Assembly: GCF_021183625.1 (NCBI RefSeq)
Contig: NZ_CP089214.1
Coordinates: 2,666,001 to 2,730,000 of the forward strand
Direction: 5' to 3'
Source of the DNA: Nocardia asteroides
Lineage (GTDB): Bacteria > Actinomycetota > Actinomycetes > Mycobacteriales > Mycobacteriaceae
Length of the DNA: 64,000 bases
Part shown: piece by piece, positions 46,098-56,700 of the stretch
Numbering within the stretch: position 1 is the first letter of the stretch
Layout: each line of letters opens with the position of its first letter
Notes under the pieces: generated by a model
Seen by the model: only the letters and a program-made list of their open reading frames with translations
Database searches by the model: none
What the model was told of the DNA's origin: nothing
Program-made: the position numbers and the translations under genes

Positions 46098-47126
46098 GTG
46101 ACCACGTCGGCAGAGGATCGCTCCGGTTCGCAGGGCAGTTACGTGGAGCCGGGCGAGTTCAAGCGGGACACCAACTACATCACCACCCGGATCACCGCGG
46201 ACGGCCGCGACGGCTACCCGGCGGAGGCCGGGCGGTACCGGCTGGCCGCGGCGCGGGCCTGCCCGTGGGCCAACCGCACGCTGATCGTGCGCAGGCTGCT
46301 CGGCCTGGAGGGCGCGCTCTCGCTCGGGCTCTGCGGCCCCACTCACGACAAACTGAGCTGGACCTTCGACCTGGACCCCGGCGGCGTCGACCCGGTGCTC
46401 GGCATCCCCCGGCTGCGCGACGCCTACCTCGCCCGGTTCCCGGACTACCCGCGCGGCATCACCGTGCCCGCCGTGGTCGAGATCGCCACCGGCCAGGTGG
46501 TCACCAACGACTACCCGCAGATCACCCTCGACTTCTGCACCGAGTGGACCGAGTTCCACCGGGAGGGCGCGCCCGACCTCTACCCGGCGCACCTGCGGGA
46601 CGAGATCGACGAGGTCGCGCGGAAGAACTTCACCGAGGTCAACAACGGCGTCTACCGCTGTGGCTTCGCCGGCGACCAGGACGCCTACGAGCGCGCCTAC
46701 GCCCGGCTGTTCACCCGGCTGGACGAACTCACCGAGCGGCTCGCCGGGCAGCGCTACCTGGTCGGCGACACCATCACCGAGGCCGATGTCAGGCTCTTCA
46801 CCACGCTGGCCCGCTTCGACCCCGTCTACCACGGCCACTTCAAGTGCAACCGGACCAAACTGAGCGAGATGCCGGTGCTCTGGGCCTACGCCCGCGACCT
46901 GTTCCAGACCCCTGGATTCGGCGACACCATCGACTTCGGCCAGATCAAGACGCACTACTACGCGGTGCACCGGGACATCAACCCAACCGGTGTGGTCCCG
47001 GTCGGCCCCGACCTGGCGAATTGGCGCACCCCGCACGGCCGCGAGCAGCTCGGCGGGCGCCCGTTCGGCGACGGGACGCCGCCGCCCCCGCCGCGCGCGG
47101 GCGAAGAGGTTCCGGCCCTCGGCTGA
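46098..47126 (+). CDS. xi-class glutathione S-transferase-like / hydroquinone reductase
   Basis: 342 residues from GTG at 46098. The active-site Cys55 lies in RACPWANRTLIVRRLLGLE. NDYPQITLDFCTEW, NNGVYRCGFAGDQDAYERAY, YLVGDTITEADVRLFTTLARFD and VYHGHFKCN are the diagnostic xi-class (YqjG/PcpF) blocks. Such enzymes reduce S-conjugated hydroquinones. Since these bacteria use mycothiol instead of glutathione, the thiol partner is probably different. CAGACT sits 7 nt before the GTG, a weaker leaderless match, and the gene is divergent from the enoyl-CoA hydratase. Confidence 0.92.
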   Translation: MTTSAEDRSGSQGSYVEPGEFKRDTNYITTRITADGRDGYPAEAGRYRLAAARACPWANRTLIVRRLLGLEGALSLGLCGPTHDKLSWTFDLDPGGVDPVLGIPRLRDAYLARFPDYPRGITVPAVVEIATGQVVTNDYPQITLDFCTEWTEFHREGAPDLYPAHLRDEIDEVARKNFTEVNNGVYRCGFAGDQDAYERAYARLFTRLDELTERLAGQRYLVGDTITEADVRLFTTLARFDPVYHGHFKCNRTKLSEMPVLWAYARDLFQTPGFGDTIDFGQIKTHYYAVHRDINPTGVVPVGPDLANWRTPHGREQLGGRPFGDGTPPPPPRAGEEVPALG

Positions 47127-47187
47127 GCGGGGAACCCGGCGGACTGGGTACTTCGTTGTCGAGGGGAGCTGTGTCGGCACCGTGCCC

Positions 47188-47227
47188 TACAGTTCCAACC
47201 AGCCGAGCGGGACAGGAGGAGACGCCC
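47188..47227 (+). promoter_or_regulatory. promoter and RBS of membrane protein / ABC operon
   Basis: TACAGT at 47188-47193 is a TAnnnT box. GGAGGAG at 47217-47223 precedes the double ATG at 47228/47231. Confidence 0.4.
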
Positions 47228-48016
47228 ATGATGTTCAAGGACGCCTTCGAGAAGACGGTGGTACAGCTGCTCGACACCGGTTCGCGGCTACAGGGCCCCG
47301 CGGTGGCCAAGTACGTGGACCGGCTGCGGCGCGCCCACCCCGACGAGACCCCGGCGCAGATCATCCAGCGGCTGGAGAACCAGTACCTGATGGCCGTCAC
47401 CGGCAGCGGCAGCGCGGTCGGCGCGACGGCGGCGGTGCCCGGCGTCGGCACGATGGCCGCGCTGGCCGCGGTGAGCGCGGAGACCACCTTCTTCATGGAG
47501 GCCTCCGCGGTGTACACGCTCGCGGTGGCCTCGGTGCACGGCATCACCCCGCAGGCGCAGGAGCAGCGCCGCGCGCTGGTGCTCGCGGTGGTGCTCGGCG
47601 AGAGCGGCATGGACATCGTGCAGAAGTCCATCGGGCACTCGGCCAAGAACTGGGGCACCGCCTTCGCCAAGCAGCTCCCCGGGCTGCAGACCATGAACGA
47701 CTCCCTGCTCAAGCGCTTCATCGTGCGGTTCCTCACCAAGCGGGCCGCGCTGATGGCGGGCAAGGTGGTGCCCGCGGGCATCGGCGCGGTGATCGGCGGG
47801 CTCGGCAACCGGGCCCTCGGCAAGACCACGGTCGAGAACTCGCGCAAGGCATTCGGGCCCGCGCCGACGCACTGGCGGGATGCCCCGCTGGTGATCGACG
47901 CCGATCCGCTGCCCGCCATCGACTCCGGCCGGGGCCAGCGCAAGTCGCCGCCCGCCCGCGCCGCCGGGCACCATCCGGCGCCCACCCGCAAGCCGCACCC
48001 GCCGACGGCGCGATGA
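47228..48016 (+). CDS. hypothetical membrane-associated protein
   Basis: 262 residues, not recognised as a named family. A helical N-terminus (KTVVQLLDTGSRLQGPAVAKYV) is followed by Gly/Ala-rich hydrophobic segments (GSAVGATAAVPGVGTMAALAA and ALMAGKVVPAGIGAVIGGLG). A basic Pro/His/Arg tail (PTRKPHPPTAR) ends the protein. The Gly-rich hydrophobic pair resembles EcsC-like or membrane-inserting hairpins. Its stop overlaps the ATG of the ABC ATPase gene (ATGA), so it belongs to the three-gene transporter operon. Confidence 0.75.
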   Translation: MMFKDAFEKTVVQLLDTGSRLQGPAVAKYVDRLRRAHPDETPAQIIQRLENQYLMAVTGSGSAVGATAAVPGVGTMAALAAVSAETTFFMEASAVYTLAVASVHGITPQAQEQRRALVLAVVLGESGMDIVQKSIGHSAKNWGTAFAKQLPGLQTMNDSLLKRFIVRFLTKRAALMAGKVVPAGIGAVIGGLGNRALGKTTVENSRKAFGPAPTHWRDAPLVIDADPLPAIDSGRGQRKSPPARAAGHHPAPTRKPHPPTAR

Positions 48017-49092
48017 CCGGAGGCATCGGCGTCCGGGCCGCCGACGGAGTGCGCGGTTCGGACGCGGGGGACGTGGGTTCGGCAGGTCACCTCGGGGCGG
48101 AGGCGGCGCTGGCGGTGCGCGGGCTCGCCGTCCGGTACGGCGCGAGCACCGCGCTCGAGGACATCTCGTTCGCGGTGCCCGCGGGCACCGTGACGGCGGT
48201 GGCCGGGCCGCCGGGCTCCGGGAAGTCCACGCTCGCCCGGGTGCTGCTCGGGCTGCGCGCGCCGACGCACGGCACGGTCGAGGCGTTCGGCGCGGCGCCG
48301 CGCACCCCGCACACCGTGAACGGCGTGCTCGTCCCGCGCGGGCTGCCCGCCAAGCGCCGGGTCCGCGACCACCTGCTCGCCTACGCCGCCGCGGCCGACG
48401 TACCGGACGGCCGCGCCGACGAGGTCGCCGCGCTGGCCGGGCTCGGCGACGAGACCCGCACCAGGATCGAGGTGCTCGGCATCGGCGAGCAGACCAGGCT
48501 CGCCATCGCCACCGCGCTGCTCCCCGACCCCCGGGTGGTTGTCCTCGACGACCCGGTCGACGGCCTCGACCCGGCCGAGCGCAACTGGCTCGCCGAACTG
48601 CTGCGCGCCCACGCCGCACGCGGCGGCGCCGCGGTGGTCACCGGTCGCAGCCTGGCCGCGCTGCTCCCCGCCGCCGACGCGCTGCTGCTGCTGGCCGGTG
48701 GCGCCGCCGTCTACCAGGGCACCCCGGCCAAGCTGCGGCGCGGCTACCCGGACCGGCTGATCGTCGACGCCGCCACCCCGATCGCGCTCGCCACGCACCT
48801 CGCCGCGCGCGGCTACACCGACGCGGTGATCCGCCCGGACGGCCGGCTGGCGGTGGCCGAGGCCACCGAGGCGGTCATCCGTGAGGCCGCCGCGGCCGCG
48901 CAGGTGCGCGTCGCCGCCGTCGTCCCCGACCCCATCCACCCGGACCGGGTGCTGGCCGCGCTCACCGACCGGGCCGCCACCGCGCCGCGCACGCCCGGCG
49001 GCATCTCCGGCGTGCTCTCCCCGTTCGCCGGACACGCCGCGGTCGGCGCCGGGCGCGTGGAACCGCCCGCGCCGTACGGTGTTTCCCGATGA
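48013..49092 (+). CDS. ABC transporter ATP-binding protein with altered catalytic motifs
   Basis: 359 residues. Walker A is intact (GPPGSGKST). The signature reads LGIGEQTRLAI instead of LSGGQ. Walker B reads VVVLDDPVDGLDP, with Asp where the catalytic Glu is expected. The switch His is missing (VVTGRSLAALL). A C-terminal domain of about 120 residues follows, as in ABC-2 type ATPases. It overlaps the membrane protein upstream and the permease downstream by 4 bp each. ATP hydrolysis is probably slow or needs a partner; nucleotide binding should be kept. Confidence 0.85.
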   Translation: MTGGIGVRAADGVRGSDAGDVGSAGHLGAEAALAVRGLAVRYGASTALEDISFAVPAGTVTAVAGPPGSGKSTLARVLLGLRAPTHGTVEAFGAAPRTPHTVNGVLVPRGLPAKRRVRDHLLAYAAAADVPDGRADEVAALAGLGDETRTRIEVLGIGEQTRLAIATALLPDPRVVVLDDPVDGLDPAERNWLAELLRAHAARGGAAVVTGRSLAALLPAADALLLLAGGAAVYQGTPAKLRRGYPDRLIVDAATPIALATHLAARGYTDAVIRPDGRLAVAEATEAVIREAAAAAQVRVAAVVPDPIHPDRVLAALTDRAATAPRTPGGISGVLSPFAGHAAVGAGRVEPPAPYGVSR

Positions 49093-49871
49093 TCGATTAC
49101 CTGCCGACCGAGCTCCTGCCCGCGCTGCGCTCCGAGCTCCGCAAACTCCTCGGCGTCCCCGGCATCGGCTCGGCCGCCGCCGTCGTGGCTGGCGCCGCGC
49201 TGATCTCGACCGTCGCCGCCGCACTGACCGCGGGGCCGCTCGACCCCACCGGCGAGCCTGCCACCGGCGCCGCCTCGATCGGGCTCTACCCGGCCTTCGG
49301 GGTGGCCGCACTGGCCGCCGCCGTGCTCGGGGTGTTCGCCACCGCGGGCGAGTACTGGAACGGCGGCATGCCGACCACCGTGCTCTTCACCCCGAACCGG
49401 GATCGGCTGGCCGCCGCCAAGCTCGCGCTGCCCGCCGCGGCCGGGCTGGCCGCCGCCGTGGTCACCGCGCTGATCGGGCTCGGTGTGCTGGTCGGGCTCG
49501 GCCGCGGGAAGGTCGAGTTCGGGCTCGGCCTGGGCACGGTGTTCGGCGGCGGGCTCTTCGCCGCGGTGTGCTGGGCGGTGATCGGCGCCGGGCTCGGACT
49601 CGCGCTGCGCAGCGTGGCCGCCGCGCTCGCGGTGCTGCTCGGCTGGCTGGTGCTGCTGGAGCCGCTGATCTGGCTGGTGGCGCGCGCCGCCGAGGTGGAG
49701 TGGCTGGTCGCGCTGCTGCCCGGCTCGGCGACGATCTCCACCGTCGCGGTCGGCGCCTTCCCGGAGAGCGGCTTCCTGGCCCCGACGCCCGCGGCCTACG
49801 TCGTGCTGCTGCTCTGGGCCGCCGGGCTCGGCGGTTTCGGCTGGTGGACGCTGCGCGAAGCCGAGCTCTAG
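49089..49871 (+). CDS. ABC-2 type transporter permease
   Basis: 260 residues with six likely membrane helices: VVAGAALISTVAAAL, FGVAALAAAVLGVF, AGLAAAVVTALIGLGVLVGL, FAAVCWAVIGAGLGLAL, ALAVLLGWLVLLEPLIWLV and AAYVVLLLWAAGLGG. A cytosolic motif EYWNGGMPTTVLFTPNR matches the E-x-x-x-GT loop common in ABC-2 permeases. It pairs with the ATPase gene it overlaps. Substrate unknown. Confidence 0.88.
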   Translation: MIDYLPTELLPALRSELRKLLGVPGIGSAAAVVAGAALISTVAAALTAGPLDPTGEPATGAASIGLYPAFGVAALAAAVLGVFATAGEYWNGGMPTTVLFTPNRDRLAAAKLALPAAAGLAAAVVTALIGLGVLVGLGRGKVEFGLGLGTVFGGGLFAAVCWAVIGAGLGLALRSVAAALAVLLGWLVLLEPLIWLVARAAEVEWLVALLPGSATISTVAVGAFPESGFLAPTPAAYVVLLLWAAGLGGFGWWTLREAEL

Positions 49872-49898
49872 ATTCTCCCCCACCTCCGGGGAATTCCG

Positions 49899-52800
49899 GT
49901 GTCGGTGCCGATCGTTACCGTCGGTGAAGTATCCGCGCACCCGAGGAGGCGGCCCACGAACACCCCGACCACCGGAGCAGGCTGGATCCGCAGGCTCTGG
50001 ACCCGATGTCTCGAACACCGCCCCACCGTGGCCGGTGTCGTCACGACCATCCTGATCGGCGCACTCGTCGAGATCGCGGCACCGCTGCTGCTCAAGCGCG
50101 CGGTGGATGCCGCCGGGATCGGCGACACCGGGGTGATCGGCACCGTGGCGCTGCTGCTGGTCGCGCTGGCCGCCGCCCGCTTCGCCGCCGCCTTCGGCCG
50201 CAGGCTGCTCGCCGGGCGGCTCTCGCTCGACGTCCAGCACGGCCTGCGGCTGGATCTGCTCGGCTCGCTGCAGCGCCTTGACGGCGCCGGGCAGGACGCC
50301 ATCCGCACCGGTCAGGTGGTGTCCCGTTCGATCACCGACCTGCAGCTCGTGCAGGGGCTGCTCGCCATGGTCCCGCTCTCGGGCATGGCGCTGGTGCAGT
50401 TCGTGCTCGCCGCCGCCGTCATGTTCTGGCTGGCACCCCAGCTCGCGCTGATCGCGCTGCTCGTCGTCCCCGCCATCGCGATCGTCGTCTACCGGCTGCG
50501 GCCCCGGCTCTACGCCGCCACCTGGTCGGCCCAGCAGCGCGCCGCCGAGCTGGCCCAGCACGTCGAGGAGACGGTCACCGGCGTCCGGGTGGTGAAGGGC
50601 TTCGGGCAGGAGTCGAGGATGGTCGACCTGCTGGAGCGGCACGGCCGCTCGCTCTTCGCCGAGCGCATGCGCGCCGCGAGGCTGAACTCCCGCTTCGCGC
50701 CGACCGTCGCCGCCATCCCGCAGGTCGGGCTGGTCGCGGTGATCGGCTTCGGCGGGCTGCTCGCGCTGCGCGGCAGCATCGGGATCGGCACCTTCCTCGC
50801 CTTCGCCGCCTACGTCGCGACCATGACCTCCACCGCCCGCACCATGACCTCGGTGGTGATCATGGCCCAGCTCACCAGGGCCGCCGCCGAGCGGGTGAAC
50901 CAGGTGATCGACACCGCGCCGACGCTCACCGACCCGCCCGCCCCCGCCACCCTGCCCGACGGCCCGCTCGGCGTCGAGATCGAGGACCTGACCTTCGGTT
51001 TCGGCCCGGACCGCCCGGTGCTGCGCCACGTCGACCTCACCGTCCGCCCCGGCGAGACGGTCGCGATCATCGGCCCGGCAGGCTCCGGCAAGACCACGCT
51101 CTCGCTGCTGCTCCCGCGCTTCTTCGCACCGGAGTCGGGGCGGATCCGGCTCACCGCCCCCGGCGCCGAGCCGGTCGACATCGCCGACCTGCGCGCCGCC
51201 GACCTGCGCAGCGCCGTCGGCGTCGTCTTCGACGACCCCTTCCTCTTCTCCGACACCATCGCGGCCAATATCGCGCTCGGCCACCCCGACGCGACCGACG
51301 CCGAGATCAGCCACGCGGCCCGGCTGGCCGCCGCCGACGAGTTCATCGCCGAGCTGCCGGACGGCTACGACACCGTGGTCGGCGAGCGCGGCCTCACCCT
51401 CTCCGGCGGGCAGCGGCAGCGCGTCGCGCTGGCCCGCGCACTGCTCGCCCGGCCGCGCGTCCTCGTGCTCGACGACGCCACCTCCGCCGTCGACGCCGTC
51501 ACCGAGGCCGCCATCTTCGCCGCGCTGCCCGACCGCGGCGGCCGCACCACCATCGTGCTCGCGCACCGGGAATCCACCCTCGCGCACGCCGACCGGGTGA
51601 TCCGGCTCCCCGCCCCGGAGCACGTGACACCCGAGCCGCTCGCGCCGGAGCTGCCCGCCGCCGCCGGAACCCGCCGCGCCGGAGCCGGTTTCGCGGGCGC
51701 CGCGGCGGGGCTCGGCGAGACCCCCCAGCTGCGCCGCGCGCTCGACCGGCTGCCGCCCGCCACCGAGCAACCCGGCTTCGACGGGCAGCGGCTGCGCGCC
51801 CCCGACCCCGGCTTCCGGCTGGCCAGGCTGCTGCGCCCGGTGCGCACGCTGGTCCTCACCGTCATGGGGCTGCTCGCGCTGGACGCGCTGCTCGGCATCG
51901 CCTTCCCGCCGCTGGTCCGCTACGCGCTGGACAGCGGCGTCGGCCGCGGCGACACCGGCGCGCTGGAGCTCGCCGCGCTGATCGGGATCGCGCTGGTTGC
52001 GGCGGGCTGGCTGGTCTCCGCGGTGACGACGGTGCTCACCGCGCGCACCGGCGAGCGGGTGCTCTTCGGGCTGCGCGTGCGCAGCTACGCGCACCTGCAG
52101 CGGCTCGGGCTCGACTACTACGAGCGCGAGCTCTCCGGCCGGATCATGACCAGGATGACCACCGACGTGGACGCGCTCTCCACCTTCCTGCAGACCGGGG
52201 TGGCGACCACGCTGGTCGGCGGCCTCACCCTGGTCGGCATCGCGGTGGCGCTGATCGTCATCGACCCGGTGCTCGCCGCGGTGGTGCTGGCGACGCTGCC
52301 GCCGCTGATCCTGGCCACGGTGTTCTTCCGGCGCTTCTCCGCCACCGCCTACGCCGTCTCCAGGGAGCGGGTCTCCACGGTCAACGCCGACTTCCAGGAG
52401 AACGTGAGCGGGCTGCGCGCGGTGCAGGCCAACCGGCACGAGCCGCGCGCGGCCAGGCGCTTCGCCGAGTACTCGCGCGGCTACCGGGACAGCAGGGTGC
52501 GCGCGCAGACCGCGATCGCGCTCTACTTCGCCTTCGTCGTCGCCTGGGCCGACCTGGCGCTGGCCGCGGTGATCTACGTCGGCGCGCGCGAGGTCGCGGC
52601 GGGCACGGTGACCGCGGGCACGCTGGTCGCCTTCGTGCTCTACCTGCAGCTGCTCTTCGGCCCGGTCACCCAGCTCTCCCAGGTCTTCGACGGGTACCAG
52701 CAGGCGCGGGTCGGGCTGCGCCGGATCGGCGAGCTGCTGCGCACGCCATCCTCGATCGCCGCCGACCCGGCCGACGCGGTGCCGATCGAGCACGGACTAC

Positions 52801-53645
52801 GCGGCGCGGTCGCGCTGAGCGACGTGCGATTCCGCTACCCGGGCACCGACCGGTTCGCGCTGGACGGGGTCGAGCTGAACATCCCGGCCGGCTCCACCCT
52901 CGCGCTGGTCGGCCCGACCGGCGCGGGCAAGTCCACGGTGGTGAAGCTGCTGGCCCGCCTCTACGACCTGCCCCGCGAGCAGCCGGGCGCACCGGCCTCG
53001 GCCGTCGGCGGCGAGGCCGGGCCCCGGGAATCGGCGGGCGGTGCGGTACACGTCGACGAGGTCGACATCCGCGACTACCGGCTGGCCGAGTACCGCTCCC
53101 GGCTCGGCATCGTGCCGCAGGAGGCTCACCTCTTCGCCGGCGACGTTGCCGGCAACATTGCATTCGGGAAACCTTCCGCAAGTGACGCGGAGATCGCGGA
53201 CGCCGCCGCGGCGGTCGGCGCCGCGGAGATGATCGCCGCGCTCCCGCACGGCATGCGCCAGCCGGTCGGCGAGCGCGGCCGCGGCCTCTCCGCGGGCCAG
53301 CGGCAGCTGATCGCGCTCGCCCGCGCCGAACTGGTCCACCCCGACCTGCTGCTACTGGACGAGGCCACCTCCACACTCGACCCGGCGGCCGAGGCATCGG
53401 TGCTGGCAGCGGCCACCTCGCTGGCCCGCGGCCGGACCACGGTGGTGGTCGCGCACCGGCTCGCGACCGCCGCCCGAGCCGACCTGATCGCCGTCGTGGA
53501 GAACGGACGTATCACTCAGCTCGGTCCGCACGATGCCCTTGTAGGGGCCGATGGGCCCTATGCCCGCCTCTGGGCTGCCGCTCAGGGGACCGGGGGAATA
53601 TTCTCGTTGGAGGACGAGTCGTCGACAACGAGGGCCGGAGCTTGA
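49899..53645 (+). CDS. tandem-fused ABC exporter, Rv0194-like (TMD-NBD-TMD-NBD)
   Basis: Up to 1248 residues. Half 1 has six helices ([22 protein letters not shown] onward), Walker [10 protein letters not shown], signature LSGGQRQR and [11 protein letters not shown] (Asp in place of the catalytic Glu). Half 2 has Walker [10 protein letters not shown], signature LSAGQRQL and [12 protein letters not shown] (Glu kept). Unequal catalytic sites are usual for heterodimeric or fused exporters. The same order is found in M. tuberculosis Rv0194, a multidrug efflux pump. The start is unclear: GTG 49899 is the first open codon. An ideal AGGAGG lies 6 nt before in-frame ACG 49956, which would give [14 protein letters not shown] and match the usual N-terminal length better. 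Confidence 0.92.
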   Translation: MSVPIVTVGEVSAHPRRRPTNTPTTGAGWIRRLWTRCLEHRPTVAGVVTTILIGALVEIAAPLLLKRAVDAAGIGDTGVIGTVALLLVALAAARFAAAFGRRLLAGRLSLDVQHGLRLDLLGSLQRLDGAGQDAIRTGQVVSRSITDLQLVQGLLAMVPLSGMALVQFVLAAAVMFWLAPQLALIALLVVPAIAIVVYRLRPRLYAATWSAQQRAAELAQHVEETVTGVRVVKGFGQESRMVDLLERHGRSLFAERMRAARLNSRFAPTVAAIPQVGLVAVIGFGGLLALRGSIGIGTFLAFAAYVATMTSTARTMTSVVIMAQLTRAAAERVNQVIDTAPTLTDPPAPATLPDGPLGVEIEDLTFGFGPDRPVLRHVDLTVRPGETVAIIGPAGSGKTTLSLLLPRFFAPESGRIRLTAPGAEPVDIADLRAADLRSAVGVVFDDPFLFSDTIAANIALGHPDATDAEISHAARLAAADEFIAELPDGYDTVVGERGLTLSGGQRQRVALARALLARPRVLVLDDATSAVDAVTEAAIFAALPDRGGRTTIVLAHRESTLAHADRVIRLPAPEHVTPEPLAPELPAAAGTRRAGAGFAGAAAGLGETPQLRRALDRLPPATEQPGFDGQRLRAPDPGFRLARLLRPVRTLVLTVMGLLALDALLGIAFPPLVRYALDSGVGRGDTGALELAALIGIALVAAGWLVSAVTTVLTARTGERVLFGLRVRSYAHLQRLGLDYYERELSGRIMTRMTTDVDALSTFLQTGVATTLVGGLTLVGIAVALIVIDPVLAAVVLATLPPLILATVFFRRFSATAYAVSRERVSTVNADFQENVSGLRAVQANRHEPRAARRFAEYSRGYRDSRVRAQTAIALYFAFVVAWADLALAAVIYVGAREVAAGTVTAGTLVAFVLYLQLLFGPVTQLSQVFDGYQQARVGLRRIGELLRTPSSIAADPADAVPIEHGLRGAVALSDVRFRYPGTDRFALDGVELNIPAGSTLALVGPTGAGKSTVVKLLARLYDLPREQPGAPASAVGGEAGPRESAGGAVHVDEVDIRDYRLAEYRSRLGIVPQEAHLFAGDVAGNIAFGKPSASDAEIADAAAAVGAAEMIAALPHGMRQPVGERGRGLSAGQRQLIALARAELVHPDLLLLDEATSTLDPAAEASVLAAATSLARGRTTVVVAHRLATAARADLIAVVENGRITQLGPHDALVGADGPYARLWAAAQGTGGIFSLEDESSTTRAGA
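49916..49958 (+). promoter_or_regulatory. -10 box, Shine-Dalgarno and in-frame ACG
   Basis: TACCGT (49916-49921) is a TAnnnT box. AGGAGG at 49944-49949 is followed after 6 nt by an in-frame ACG at 49956-49958. The GTG codons at 49899 and 49905 lie upstream of this promoter. Confidence 0.45.
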
Positions 53646-53652
53646 GCGGTGG

Positions 53653-53668
53653 TCGGTGAATCCACCGA
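53653..53668. terminator. hairpin after ABC exporter gene
   Basis: TCGGTG-AATC-CACCGA, a perfect 6-bp stem 8 nt after the stop codon. Confidence 0.45.
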
Positions 53669-53692
53669 TTTGCTGCGGGGCCTATCCTCGAA

Positions 53693-53698
53693 CAGGGC
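53693..53698 (+). promoter_or_regulatory. -10 box of kgd
   Basis: TATCCT, a TAnnnT match in the 136-bp gap before kgd, placing the transcript start near 53706 and a leader of about 75 nt. Confidence 0.4.
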
Positions 53699-53781
53699 GC
53701 ACCGGCGCGTATCCGCCGGTCCCCCGCCGGGCACGTCACAAACGTCGCAGCGCGAAGAACGGAATGAGGCGAACACCTGCT

Positions 53782-56700
53782 GTGAGCAGTTCAACTTCCC
53801 AGTTCGGACAGAACCAGTGGCTAGTCGACGAGATGTATCAGAAGTTCAAAGTTGATCCATCGTCGGTCGATGAGAGCTGGCACGAGTTCCTGGCGGACTA
53901 CACCCCGGAAGTCAGCACGGATTCCGAGCAGGCGGGCCCGGCCGCCACGAGCACCGCCGGTTCCGCCTCGACCGGTAACGGGGCCGCTCGCTCCGGCGCC
54001 AACGGCTCGGCCGCGAAGGCGAAGCCCGCGCAGGCCGCGGCCGCCCAGCCGAAGGCCGAGCCCGCCAAGGCTCAGCCCGCCAAGGCCGAGCCGGCCAAGG
54101 CGCAGCCCGCCGCCGCGAAGGCCGAGCCCGCCAGGACCCAGCCCGCGAAAGCGCAGCCCGCCAAGGCCGAGGCCAAGCCGGCCGCGAAGGCGCAGCCCGC
54201 CCAGCAGGCGCGCACCCCCAAGACCACCCCCGCCCCCACCTCCAACGCGGCCCCCACCTCGGGCAAGCCCAAGCAGGAGGCCGCGGAGGACCAGTCGAAG
54301 GTGCTGCGCGGCGCGGCGGCCGCGGTCGCCAAGAACATGTCGGCCTCGCTGGCCATCCCGACCGCCACCAGCGTGCGGGCCATCCCGGCCAAGCTGATGA
54401 TCGACAACCGCCTGGTCATCAACAACCACCTCGCCCGCACCAGGGGCGGCAAGATCTCCTTCACCCACCTGCTCGGCTACGCGATCGTGCAGGCGGTCAA
54501 GAAGTTCCCGAACATGAACCGGCACTTCGCCGAGGTGGACGGCAAGCCGAACGCGATCACCCCCGCGCACACCAACCTCGGCCTCGCCATCGACCTGCCC
54601 GGCAAGGACGGCAGCCGCTCGCTGGTCGTCGCCGCCATCAAGGGCACCGACGAGTTCTCCTTCGGCCAGTTCCACACCGCCTACGAGGACATCGTGCGGC
54701 GCGCGCGGGACGGCAAGCTCACCGCCGAGGACTTCGCCGGCGTCACCATCTCGCTGACCAACCCCGGCACCATCGGCACCGTGCACTCGGTGCCCCGGCT
54801 GATGAACGGCCAGGGCGCCATCATCGGCGCGGGCGCCATGGAGTACCCGGCCGAGTTCCAGGGCATGGCCGACGAGCGCATCGCCGATCTCGGCATCGGC
54901 AAGTTGATGACGCTGACCTCGACCTACGACCACCGCATCATCCAGGGCGCGGAGTCCGGCGACTTCCTGCGCACCATCCACCAGCTGCTGATCTCGGACG
55001 AGTTCTACGACGAGATCTTCCACGGCCTCGGCGTGCCGTACGAGCCGATCCGCTGGCGCAAGGACGTGCGCGAGCGCGGCGTCGACAAGAGCGCCCGGGT
55101 GCTCGAGATGATCGCCGCCTACCGCAACCGCGGCCACCTGATGGCCGACACCGACCCGCTGCGGCTGGTCAAGGAGAAGTTCCGCAGCCACCCCGACCTG
55201 GACGTCACCCAGCACGGGCTGACCCTGTGGGATCTGGACCGCGAGTTCAACGTCGGCGGCTTCCACGGCCAGGAGCGGATGAAGCTGCGCGACGTGCTCT
55301 CCATCCTGCGCGACGCGTACTGCCGCCACGTCGGCGTCGAGTACACCCACATCCTGGAGACCGACCAGCTCCAGTGGATTCAGGACCGGGTCGAGCAGAA
55401 GCACGCGAAACCCACTGTCGCGCAGCAGAAGTACATCCTGAATCGGCTGAACGCGGCGGAGGCGTTCGAGACCTTCCTGCAGACCAAGTACGTCGGCCAG
55501 AAGCGCTTCTCGCTGGAGGGCGCCGAGGCCGTCATCCCGATGATGGACGCCGTCATCGACCAGTGCGCCGAGCACGCCCTCGACGAGGTCATCATCGGCA
55601 TGCCGCACCGCGGCAGGCTGAACGTGCTGGCCAACATCGTCGGCAAGCCCTACTCGAAGATCTTCACCGAGTTCGAGGGCAACATGAACCCGGCGGGCAC
55701 GCACGGCTCCGGCGATGTGAAGTACCACCTCGGCGCGGGCGGCACCTACCTGCAGATGTTCGGCGACAACGAGATCGAGGTCTCGCTCACCGCCAACCCC
55801 TCGCACCTGGAGGCGGTCGACCCGGTGCTGGAGGGCCTCGCGCGGGCCAAGCAGGACCTGCTGGACAAGGGCGACGGCCCCGAGGGCTTCTCGGTCGTCC
55901 CGCTCATGCTGCACGGCGACGCGGCCTTCGCCGGCCAGGGCGTCGTCGCGGAGACGCTGAACCTCTCCGGGCTGCGCGGCTACCGCGTCGGCGGCACCAT
56001 CCACATCGTGGTGAACAACCAGATCGGCTTCACCACCGCGCCGGAGAACAGCCGCTCCACCGAGTACTCCACCGACATCGCGAAGTTCATCGGCGCGCCG
56101 ATCTTCCACGTCAACGGTGACGACCCGGAGGCCTGCGACTGGGTGGCCCGGCTGGCGGTCGACTTCAGGCAGAAGTTCCGCAAGGACGTCGTCATCGACA
56201 TGGTCTGCTACCGGCGCCGCGGGCACAACGAGGGCGACGACCCCTCGATGACCCAGCCGTCGATGTACGACGTCATCGACACCAAGCGCTCGGTCCGCAA
56301 GGCCTACACCGAGAGCCTGATCGGCCGCGGCGACATCTCGCTCAAGGAGGCCGAGGACGCGCTGCGCGACTACCAGGGCCAGCTGGAGCGGGTGTTCAAC
56401 GAGGTCCGCGAGCTGGAGAAGTTCCCGCCGGAGCCCAGCGAGTCGGTCGAGGACGACCAGAAGGTCCCCTCGACCGTGCAGACCGCGGTGGACAAGTCGG
56501 TGCTGCAGCGCATCGGCGACGCCTTCCTGAACGTGCCGGACGGCTTCAACGTGCACCCCAGGGTCAAGCCGGTGCTGGAGAAGCGGCGCGAGATGGCCTA
56601 CGAGGGCAAGGTCGACTGGGCCTTCGCCGAGCTGCTCGCCTTCGGCACCCTGATCGACGAGGGCAAGGCGGTCCGGCTCACCGGCCAGGACTCCCGCCGC

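Noticed and set aside
48813..52793. Minus-strand open frame of about 1300 codons opposite the ABC genes
   Set aside because: Same reason: low-complexity Gly/Arg/Asp/Gln composition over genes with intact transporter motifs.
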